This document shows, piece by piece, positions 50,240 through 57,620 of a DNA stretch of 64,000 nucleotides (the stretch's first letter is position 1; every line of letters begins with the position of its first letter). The position numbers and the translations under genes were made by a program. Below the pieces are notes generated by a model. The model saw nothing but the letters and a program-made list of their open reading frames with translations, was not told the DNA's origin and did no database searches. The stretch comes from Paenibacillus harenae (GTDB taxonomy: Bacteria > Bacillota > Bacilli > Paenibacillales > Paenibacillaceae), in NCBI RefSeq assembly GCF_030812415.1, contig NZ_JAUSST010000011.1, positions 1 through 64,000 on the forward strand, in the 5' to 3' direction.

Positions 50240-51572
50240 ACGCAGACTGTTTAACTCACTGATGAGATCTTATATTTTGTTCGGCTTCACGATCATCGTC
50301 ATCAACGCGACATTGGGGTTTTTCATGAAAGACTGGCTGACGCTCGGTAAAGCTCCCGAATTGACGGCCGGCGCTTTGGTCAGGACGGATTATGAGAACA
50401 TTCCATACGACAAAGTCGAGGCAGCCGGCGGCAGGGTTGAAATTCTGGATGAGAACGGGCGTATCGTTTATGCCAATGGGAATGCGGGGACAATGGCGGG
50501 GTCAACGACAGCCTATACGCCCGAAGAGCTTCTTTTTTTGCTGGAGGACCGACAAGGAGACAAACTCCGCCGCACGCTCGCTTCCTTCCGGGACGATACC
50601 GGCAAGAGGTACACTCTGCTTGTCACCTTGCCGAAAGAAGGCAATTACGCGCAAATCTACATCAACTTCACGTTGCTGATGCTGTTCTTTTTGAGTGTAT
50701 ACTTGTTCAGCCGCTGGACGGCGAAGCATATTACCGGTCCGCTCGAGAAGATTGTACAAGCGATCCAGCGTATGCGGGACGGCCATTTTAACGAAAGGTT
50801 GTCATTCGAATCGGATTACGAGCTTACGCTGATTCAAGATCATTTTAACGAGATGGGGGCAAGTCTGTTACGAACGGAGCGGGAAAAGAAAGAAATCGAG
50901 TCGGGCAAAAAGCAGATGCTGCTTGATCTGTCTCATGATCTGAAGACGCCGATCACGACCATTCAGGGATATGTGCAAGCGCTGCAGCTAGGGATGGCGG
51001 ACAGTCCGCAGAAGCATGAAGAATATTTGGGAATCATCTACAATAAATCTCGAATCGTGACCTCTTTAATTGAAGACATGTTCCAGCTTGCAACGCTTGA
51101 AAGCCCCGAATATCCTTTCAGGTCGGAGGTCGGAGATTTGGCTGAGCTGATTCGGCGGATTGCCATCGCGTACTACGACGTCTTCAAGCATAAAGGATTC
51201 ATCATGGACGTACGAATTCCGGACAAGACGGTCAACGTCCAGATGAACGAGAAGCTGGTCCACCGAGCCGTCTCGAATTTGCTTTCCAACGCGCTTCAGC
51301 ATAATAACGCCGGTACGGAAGTATCGCTTTCGCTGGATGAAATAGAAAGCGGTGTACGATTGGAGATATGCGACAACGGACCGGGTATTCCCGAAGCGCT
51401 TAAGGATACGCTGTTTCAACCGTTTAAGAAAGGCGATTCGGCGAGAACAAGCAGCGGCGGAACCGGTCTCGGGCTTGCTATCGCCCACAAAGCGGTACAA
51501 CTGCACGGCGGAACGCTGAGGCTTCGCGAGGTGCCGGACAAAACGGTATTTGAAATCACGTTGCCGATATGA
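50229..51572 (+). CDS. Sensor histidine kinase (VanS-like)
   Basis: The product has 447 residues from TTG 50229, with GGAAGA upstream, inside the end of the regulator gene. Two transmembrane helices (12-33, 144-162) enclose an extracytoplasmic loop of about 110 residues. HAMP, then HisKA with His236 (LSHDLKTPITTIQGY), then HATPase_c with N (LVHRAVSNLLSNALQHN), G1 (CDNGPGIP) and G2 (GGTGLGLAI) boxes. The loop likely senses an envelope signal. It pairs with the upstream regulator. Confidence 0.92.
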   Translation: MKPKRRLFNSLMRSYILFGFTIIVINATLGFFMKDWLTLGKAPELTAGALVRTDYENIPYDKVEAAGGRVEILDENGRIVYANGNAGTMAGSTTAYTPEELLFLLEDRQGDKLRRTLASFRDDTGKRYTLLVTLPKEGNYAQIYINFTLLMLFFLSVYLFSRWTAKHITGPLEKIVQAIQRMRDGHFNERLSFESDYELTLIQDHFNEMGASLLRTEREKKEIESGKKQMLLDLSHDLKTPITTIQGYVQALQLGMADSPQKHEEYLGIIYNKSRIVTSLIEDMFQLATLESPEYPFRSEVGDLAELIRRIAIAYYDVFKHKGFIMDVRIPDKTVNVQMNEKLVHRAVSNLLSNALQHNNAGTEVSLSLDEIESGVRLEICDNGPGIPEALKDTLFQPFKKGDSARTSSGGTGLGLAIAHKAVQLHGGTLRLREVPDKTVFEITLPI

Positions 51573-51573
51573 C

Positions 51574-51605
51574 AAAAAAGATGCACCGAAAGGCGCATCT
51601 TTTTG
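51574..51605. terminator. Bidirectional terminator between kinase and GDSL genes
   Basis: AAAAAGATGC pairs with GCATCTTTTT around ACCGAAAGGC; poly-T on both sides. It serves the two-component operon and the minus-strand cassette ending at 51639. Confidence 0.8.
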
Positions 51606-51638
51606 TTTTCGAACCCGATAAAAACAACCCCGTCCTAC

Positions 51639-52304
51639 TTAACTATTAGAGTCTCGATTATAATCGTATCCTATTGATTTCAGAAAAGCGCGCGCGAGCA
51701 CCGCATGCCCCGCCATGTTCGGGTGCACGCGATCCCAAGCGAGAGTCCCCGGATAAATATGGGTCAACACCTGGTTAAATGCCGACTGGGTATCGACGTA
51801 AAGGGCATCATACTTAGCCGCTACCTTTTTTACGACCGCACCGTACCGATCCATCGTGCTGCGCATCGGGTCTGCCTCATTCGGCTCGATATAAAAAGGG
51901 GTCATCAACACTAGTCCTTTCAGTTGCGATCGCGTACGCGCAACCAGCTGTTCCAGCGTTTCTTCATATTCGTCGATATAGACATGCTGCTCGGTTTGCG
52001 CCGGCAGGTCGTATTGCCTCCAGACATCATTGATTCCGATCATGATCGACAGCCAGTCCGGCTTCAGATCGAGCACATCGCTTTGCCAGCGCCCCTTCAA
52101 ATCGCGAACGGTATTGCCGCTCGTCCCCATGTTTACAACGCGGATTCCATACTCCGGATAAGCCGCCGTCAACAAGGCATCGACAAGGGAAACGTAACCT
52201 TTGCCGATAGCCCCGAAGAGCCCTTCCCCATATGGTCTAGCCCGTTCGCAATCCGTAATGGAGTCGCCAATCATGACCAGCTTCGATTTTGGTTCCAATA
52301 ACAT
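51639..52304 (-). CDS. GDSL/SGNH-family hydrolase
   Basis: The product has 221 residues from ATG 52302-52304. A TTG-started longer frame would contain the ribosome site GGAGG. SGNH blocks are complete: GDSIT (Ser14 region), GTSGN, GIND, and DRVHPN with the catalytic Asp/His. There is no signal peptide, so the enzyme is probably cytosolic and acts on acyl or acetyl esters. It lies 66 bases downstream of the STM4011 gene on the same strand and could be the sixth gene of that cassette, although it is not a standard member of it. Confidence 0.85.
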   Translation of the reverse strand: MLLEPKSKLVMIGDSITDCERARPYGEGLFGAIGKGYVSLVDALLTAAYPEYGIRVVNMGTSGNTVRDLKGRWQSDVLDLKPDWLSIMIGINDVWRQYDLPAQTEQHVYIDEYEETLEQLVARTRSQLKGLVLMTPFYIEPNEADPMRSTMDRYGAVVKKVAAKYDALYVDTQSAFNQVLTHIYPGTLAWDRVHPNMAGHAVLARAFLKSIGYDYNRDSNS

Positions 52305-52370
52305 CGTTATAATGACCTCCTTCAAATGTGTTAACGCTATGCCTTACTTATATAGCTCCATGCTCCTTGA

Positions 52371-53228
52371 TTAAAAATGCGTTGCGATCCGCTCCAATAC
52401 GCGATCCCCGTAAATGTCCTTCATCCTGAGCTCTGGCATATGGACATAACCGACATAACAATCGCAGCACGACATGCGACAGACACGCTGCTTCGAGATC
52501 TTTTCCAACCCGTCGCGATACAAGTTGCCGATGACTTGCCGATCTTTGTAGCAGCGCTTTACGCGCCCTTCTCCCTGTACGTAAAAGACGTCATAGCCCG
52601 CTCCGCACATTTTCCCTTTGCTGTCATAGTCATTTGCATTCAAGTCGAAATAAGGATCGATGTCCCTCAATAAAGCAAGATCCGGCTCCGTATAATACGC
52701 GGCTTGATCTTTATACGCATTCACCCACATATAGATAGACGCAGGCAATTCCCTTCGCAGGGATTGCAATGCCTCGAAAGCGCTTCTTAAGCCCACCGAG
52801 CCGACGCTGAGCGGTATTCCCTGACGGTGGAGCGCCTCACACTGCTTCAGGAAGCCGGCTTCCTTTGTTTGTCCTGGATGGTATGTAGCCCAAAAGGCAG
52901 CTTTGAGTGGATTTAGTTGCTCGGTCCAATCCAGCTTGGCAGACAAATTCGTCTGGATAGCGACCTTGTCTACGTGCTCCATATGGGAGAGTCTGGTCAT
53001 GGCTTCCCGGTACCAGCGATGAACGAGCCCTTCGCCATACGGGTTGAAAAAAATAGACAACCGATGACCATGCCCGCCCTGTTCTTCCACCCAATCTACG
53101 AAGGTCTCCACCTGCTGCCGATCCTTGGCCAGCGTCTCCGCACTGTCCTTGTTTTTGCTGAAGGGGCAATAAGGGCAATCGTAATTGCACGACGACAAGC
53201 TGCCGCGAAAATACAAGCTTGCCTTCAT
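52371..53228 (-). CDS. STM4011-family radical SAM protein
   Basis: The product has 285 residues from the ATG that overlaps the STM4012 stop (ATGA, 53225-53228). The radical SAM cluster motif is Cys14, Cys18, Cys21 (CNYDCPYC). The C-terminus adds a second Cys group, CRMSCCDC (250-257), plus MCGAGYD and RCYKD upstream. This gives enough ligands for an auxiliary Fe-S cluster of SPASM type. It matches the family named after Salmonella STM4011. No reaction is known. A longer frame to 53279 is not supported because of the overlap. It is coupled to STM4012 in translation. Confidence 0.88.
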   Translation of the reverse strand: MKASLYFRGSLSSCNYDCPYCPFSKNKDSAETLAKDRQQVETFVDWVEEQGGHGHRLSIFFNPYGEGLVHRWYREAMTRLSHMEHVDKVAIQTNLSAKLDWTEQLNPLKAAFWATYHPGQTKEAGFLKQCEALHRQGIPLSVGSVGLRSAFEALQSLRRELPASIYMWVNAYKDQAAYYTEPDLALLRDIDPYFDLNANDYDSKGKMCGAGYDVFYVQGEGRVKRCYKDRQVIGNLYRDGLEKISKQRVCRMSCCDCYVGYVHMPELRMKDIYGDRVLERIATHF

Positions 53229-54601
53229 CGGAGCACGTAGCTTTCCATCAAATGTCTGACCTCGGAGGAAATGAACCAATCGCCAATGGCGTCCGAATAC
53301 GCCATCCCTTCATCGGTAAGCCGCAGCAGGCCCGATTCCAGCGTGGCTAGTCCGGTCCGAAGCAGCATCTGAAGCTCCGGATGGTCGTCCAAGACGCTGC
53401 TTCCGAAACGCTCCGAGAAGTCGTAAAGAGCAAGACCCTCCGCATGCAACAGCGCTTTGAGAATAAACCTCCGCTTTTGCTCCGCTTGATCCAGTACAAA
53501 TCCATAATCGGCAAAAGAATAGTCGGCAGCAGCAACGTAATCCGCTATAATACTCTCCGTCGCTTTGCGGCTAACCCCATAGCGGGAGGAGTAATGCACG
53601 CCCCGGGTATAAGAACGGGCACCGCAGCCTAACCCGACCATTCCTTCTTCCTGGCAACCATACGGAAGAAGCTCTTTGTCGGTACCGGCCTCCTGCTTGG
53701 CGAATCTGCGCATGGAATATTGCTTGTAGCCGTTAGCCAGGAGACTGCCGCGGGCAGCCTCATACATGGTCAATCGCAGATCCTTCCCTTGTTTCCGAAT
53801 CTGCTCCGGCTTCACGATCGTGTGCTCCCTCGTATATAAAGGGTACAGAAAAATTTCTTCCGGCTCATAAGCCAAGACGCGATTCAGCGAATACAGCCAG
53901 GAATCCACCGTCTGGCCAGGCAGGCCGTAGATCAAATCCAAATTCATAATCGGAAATTGTGCCAGCTTCAACTGCTCAAGCGCATTCTCTACCTCATCCG
54001 GCTTCTGAGGGCGGTAAATCGCGCCCACTTCGGACTCCACAAGGCTTTGAATACCCATGCTTATGCGATCCACTTGACGATACTTCAAAACCGCCAATCG
54101 TTCTTCCGTCACCGTCTCCGGCGAGGTTTCCACGGATATAGAGGCTTTCTGCGGATTCATTCCCATTCGCCCTTCGGCAATTTCAAACAGCCGATCCAAC
54201 AACCGCGGCTCCAATAGTGTCGGCGTGCCTCCCCCGACCGCGAATCTAGCCATCGGTTTATGCCGTACAAACGGCGCCAACTGTACGGCCTGTCTCTCCA
54301 ACGCGTCTACGTACTCTTCGTGTATGCTAACGCGCTTGTCGGGCAAGGTGAACAAGTTGCAAAAGCCGCAGCGTGCGCCGCAAAACGGGATATGCATGTA
54401 TAAAAAAAACGTCTCTGCCTGCTCTTTGCTCCACAGCTTGGATAACGGCAGCTTCGTGTCAAGCTCTCGATAGGATGTTTTGTGCGGATAAGAGTAAAGG
54501 TAGGAACGATAAGGATCCGATTTCAATCCCGCTACCCATGATTTCAGAAAGGCCTCGTCCGCGATTAATTCCTCATTATAAGGAGATGCCGGTTGACTCA
54601 T
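53225..54601 (-). CDS. STM4012-family radical SAM protein (HemN-like)
   Basis: The 458-residue protein has the HemN/HemW-type radical SAM motif Cys74, Cys78, Cys81 (IPFCGARCGFC). The SAM-binding GGGTPTLL, the HemN-family IYGLPGQT and a C-terminal winged region are also present. Despite this likeness to coproporphyrinogen oxidase/heme chaperones, it belongs to the STM4012 family that always accompanies STM4011. Reaction and substrate are unknown. It begins 40 bases after the STM4013 stop. Confidence 0.88.
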   Translation of the reverse strand: MSQPASPYNEELIADEAFLKSWVAGLKSDPYRSYLYSYPHKTSYRELDTKLPLSKLWSKEQAETFFLYMHIPFCGARCGFCNLFTLPDKRVSIHEEYVDALERQAVQLAPFVRHKPMARFAVGGGTPTLLEPRLLDRLFEIAEGRMGMNPQKASISVETSPETVTEERLAVLKYRQVDRISMGIQSLVESEVGAIYRPQKPDEVENALEQLKLAQFPIMNLDLIYGLPGQTVDSWLYSLNRVLAYEPEEIFLYPLYTREHTIVKPEQIRKQGKDLRLTMYEAARGSLLANGYKQYSMRRFAKQEAGTDKELLPYGCQEEGMVGLGCGARSYTRGVHYSSRYGVSRKATESIIADYVAAADYSFADYGFVLDQAEQKRRFILKALLHAEGLALYDFSERFGSSVLDDHPELQMLLRTGLATLESGLLRLTDEGMAYSDAIGDWFISSEVRHLMESYVLR

Positions 54602-54641
54602 CCGTCATTCACTTCCTCTCCGGGTAACCTTCCAATAGGAT

Positions 54642-55427
54642 CTATAGCATAAATTCGCGATATGGCACATTCCATACGACATCGTGGGCCAGCCGGTGAC
54701 CTTCAAAGCCGTCTTCGCCATAAGCCGTTCCGTGATCGGAAAACGCCATGCAAAATACAGGGCGCTCGCGCTCGCGAAACGCTTGGAACAATCGTCCAAG
54801 CTCACCATCGACATACCGCAGCGCGGCACGCTGCGTTTCAACGGAATCTTTCTTCGCTTCAGGTACGAAATAACGATTCGGTCCGTGGATCGCCGACACG
54901 TTCAGAAATAAAAATAGTTTCTCGTCCATATCTGACTTTTGCAGCAGCTTAATCGCATGGTTAACCTGATGCTCGGTCGAACGAGGGTTCGTTACGCCGA
55001 AGGTCATTCTCCAATAGCTTTCTTCGAAATACCCTGGAAGCACTTTGGCTAACGGCACTTTCTTCGAGAAAAATATGACGCCGCCGATACATTTCGTCCG
55101 GTAACCTTCGGCTTGCAGCCCCGAAACGATGTCCGGCGTGTCGAACAACCAGGTGTGGGGATGAGTCTTCAGCCCCGTGTTCTTGGAATGAAACAAACGG
55201 ATATGCTCCGACTTATTCGTCGTCGCTGGCGTCGGAAGAAACCCTCCGAAAAAAGCATGGTGAGCGGCATAGGTAAAGCTTCCCGGCGTATGACGCTTCT
55301 CCCAATGGCCCGTACCGCAAAGATTCGGACAGTTGCGTTCTTCCAGCACAGCCGCATCGTAACGCAGCGTATCCAGCGTTATCATCAAAATATCATGGCT
55401 GCCCACGATATCGTTCATATTTATCAA
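54642..55427 (-). CDS. STM4013/SEN3800-family alkaline-phosphatase-fold hydrolase
   Basis: I start it at TTG 55427 (LINMNDIVGSHDIL), with GGAG eight bases upstream; ATG 55418 or an overlapping start at 55490 are alternatives. It is about 261 residues long. The alkaline-phosphatase/sulfatase fold is shown by LMITLDTLRYD (metal Asp), GSFTYAAHHAF (nucleophile region) and FSDHGTAYGED (Asp-His metal ligands), then GHR. Members hydrolyse phosphate or sulfate esters or transfer phosphoethanolamine; the role here is unknown. No signal peptide, so it acts in the cytosol, unlike most sulfatases. Confidence 0.85.
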   Translation of the reverse strand: MINMNDIVGSHDILMITLDTLRYDAAVLEERNCPNLCGTGHWEKRHTPGSFTYAAHHAFFGGFLPTPATTNKSEHIRLFHSKNTGLKTHPHTWLFDTPDIVSGLQAEGYRTKCIGGVIFFSKKVPLAKVLPGYFEESYWRMTFGVTNPRSTEHQVNHAIKLLQKSDMDEKLFLFLNVSAIHGPNRYFVPEAKKDSVETQRAALRYVDGELGRLFQAFRERERPVFCMAFSDHGTAYGEDGFEGHRLAHDVVWNVPYREFML

Positions 55428-55459
55428 CTCGTCCTCTCCTCTTCCCGCGAAGGCCGAGC

Positions 55460-56674
55460 TTACGGACCGGCTAGCTGCTTCATTTCCCATTCATAAGGGT
55501 CGTATCCCTCGTGACGAATATGGTAGAGCAAATCTCCGTAAGGATTGACGTCCAGCACGAACGGACGTCGGCTTCCTGCGCTTAAGGCAATATCGATTCC
55601 TGCAATCGTCGACTCGGGAAATGCCTCCAATGCGCGCTCCGCACAGCTCCGAATCTCCTTTTCCTCCGATGCCGTAAGGCCGACTTCGTTTAGACTTTTT
55701 CGTTCGCTGCGCAAATGCAGATTCGTAATTGGCGTTCGGCTTACTCTTGCTGCGCTGTGGCATGATTGTCCGGCGACGACCAACTGCCTTATATCGAACG
55801 ACTGACCGTCATAAGATGCTTTCGGTATCCATTGCTCGATATGGGCGCCATGCCGGAGCAGCCAGTTGACGATTTGCCGAATCATTCGGGAATCGGTATA
55901 ACGAACCAGCTTCTTCACGTTATAGTAAATCGGCGGCTTGGCAATAAAATTGTCGACGCCGATCGTCGTCACTGCAACCTCGGCGCCTGTTGTCGGATTG
56001 GTCTGATATGCAATGACACCGCACGCTCCCGAACCGAACGCGAGCTTCGCGAATATGCGATTCATGCGCCTTTGTTTCATAATGGATTGCAGCGTCTCGT
56101 AATCGGGTATTGCATCCGGAGGCGACAGCAGCTTCGGAACCGGCACGCCAGCGGAGGTCAATACCTTGTGGGTTTGCCGCTTGTCGAACATGGCGGCAAT
56201 GTCCATCGGAGCGTTCATCCAACCTGGACGCTGCCATAGTTGTTTCGCTTCTCCGTCCAGCTCCGCCAGCAGCCGGCAATAACCTCTGAACCATTGGGAG
56301 GGGTGATACAGCTTTCCCTTATGTTCCTGGAGAGCAAGAGCCATCCTTCGCGAGAGCGGCTGCACAACGGCGGCTTCGGGAAAGTCTGCCGATCGATGCA
56401 GGCTCCCGAACTTGTCCGGCTCAACGTCTGGCGCACCGAGCGCAATGAGTTCCCGCTCCACATCGAAGTGCTCTCCGGGGGCGTCAAGACGCAGCAGCAG
56501 CGGCTCCTCGGTCTTTAATCCCAATCGGTGTACACTCTCCGTGAGACTGGTTTTTCTCTGCAACAAATCAAGATAGCGAACTTCATAGGCGGGCGGCAGC
56601 CCCAGCTTCGCGCGGGCCGACTGAATGCCTGCCGTCCTGCGATTGCCAGGGTTGCCGATAACAATCATCTGCAC
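55460..56674 (-). CDS. STM4014-family ATP-grasp-like protein
   Basis: The 404-residue protein starts with GTG 56674 or ATG 56668. An N-terminal pre-ATP-grasp domain (IVIGNPGNRRTAGIQ) precedes an ATP-grasp fold: FAKLAFGSGACGVIAYQ (nucleotide lysine/glycine loop), then EQWIPKASYDGQSFDIRQLV, then IAGIDIALSAG and FVLDVNPYGDL (metal Asp/Asn). ATP-grasp ligases join a carboxylate to an amine or thiol, so a peptide or amino-acid-like substrate is plausible. STM4014 is a fixed member of this cassette. It starts four bases after the STM4015 stop. Confidence 0.85.
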   Translation of the reverse strand: MQMIVIGNPGNRRTAGIQSARAKLGLPPAYEVRYLDLLQRKTSLTESVHRLGLKTEEPLLLRLDAPGEHFDVERELIALGAPDVEPDKFGSLHRSADFPEAAVVQPLSRRMALALQEHKGKLYHPSQWFRGYCRLLAELDGEAKQLWQRPGWMNAPMDIAAMFDKRQTHKVLTSAGVPVPKLLSPPDAIPDYETLQSIMKQRRMNRIFAKLAFGSGACGVIAYQTNPTTGAEVAVTTIGVDNFIAKPPIYYNVKKLVRYTDSRMIRQIVNWLLRHGAHIEQWIPKASYDGQSFDIRQLVVAGQSCHSAARVSRTPITNLHLRSERKSLNEVGLTASEEKEIRSCAERALEAFPESTIAGIDIALSAGSRRPFVLDVNPYGDLLYHIRHEGYDPYEWEMKQLAGP

Positions 56675-56678
56675 CGCA

Positions 56679-57527
56679 TTATTCCGTCAAGGACGGATAA
56701 CGGTAATCCTCGTCGTCATCGTACTTTTGCTGATCGCTAATGTCGACATTTAATCCGGACTGCTTCCATTTGGCAATCATCTCGTCGGACATATAGTGAT
56801 AATGAAGATCGAGGAATTTCAGCCCCCGCGCTTTGCTGCTGTTCAGAAGCGCTTCCGCCCCTTTATCCGTTAACGTTCCCATGGATAGATCCAGCGTCTC
56901 CAATTGGTCTAGAATCGGTGCTTCGGCAAGAGCAATGGCGATCTCATCCTGGATCTCGCTGTCCTTTAACCCCAGGTAGGTCAATTGAGGAAATTTCTCT
57001 TGCTCGATTAACGGCAACACATCTTCAAGGCCGCCGTCAAAGCCGTACTCTTCAACCCCCAAATACAGCTCAAGCTTCTTCAATTTGGGAAATCTTCCGC
57101 TGCTTATACTCGCCAGAACTTGCTTGCCCAAACCTCCGCAAATAATGATCAGTTCCTCCAGCTTCTCATGGATTGCAGGTTCGAGCGCAAGCTCCGTGCT
57201 CCCTTTAATCGTAAGGGAAGTCAGTTCCGGATAAGCGATTAGGAGCGGTGCCACATTCGATTGGTTGATCCACGACACTTCGCATTCTTCGTAGCTCATA
57301 TCGCCGATAAAAAGCTTTCGCAATTGCGGGAACTTGCCGTTCAAACGGACCAGTGCCTCGACGATTTCACTGGAATCGTTCTCGTACGCGCCGCCCCAAT
57401 CTCCGATAATGAGGCTTTCCAGCTTTGCGCTTTCCTCGCCGCCCGCCAACTGCTCGATTAGATCAACGATTTTTTCCCCGTTCTCGTATTGTTCGTAATC
57501 AAGGCTAAGCTTCTTTTCTATCATCAT
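56679..57527 (-). CDS. STM4015-family leucine-rich-repeat protein
   Basis: This 282-residue acidic protein is made of leucine-rich repeats: PELTSLTIKGSTELALEPA, FPKLKKLELYLG, FPQLTYLGLKDSEI, LDQLETLDLSMGTLTDKGAE, GLKFLDLHYHYMSDE (L-x-x-L-x-L spacing). No signal peptide. It matches the STM4015 family and is the first gene of the cassette. LRR proteins bind other proteins, so it may hold a peptide or protein substrate for the enzymes that follow. AGGAGGTACAT precedes two adjacent ATG codons. Confidence 0.85.
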   Translation of the reverse strand: MMIEKKLSLDYEQYENGEKIVDLIEQLAGGEESAKLESLIIGDWGGAYENDSSEIVEALVRLNGKFPQLRKLFIGDMSYEECEVSWINQSNVAPLLIAYPELTSLTIKGSTELALEPAIHEKLEELIIICGGLGKQVLASISSGRFPKLKKLELYLGVEEYGFDGGLEDVLPLIEQEKFPQLTYLGLKDSEIQDEIAIALAEAPILDQLETLDLSMGTLTDKGAEALLNSSKARGLKFLDLHYHYMSDEMIAKWKQSGLNVDISDQQKYDDDEDYRYPSLTE

Positions 57528-57620
57528 ATGTACCTCCTAGCATGAATTCCTAATATTATACAAATCTATTATAAAGCATATTAGAAAACTTTCAAATTAC
57601 GGCTCGCGTGCGAGCATCGG

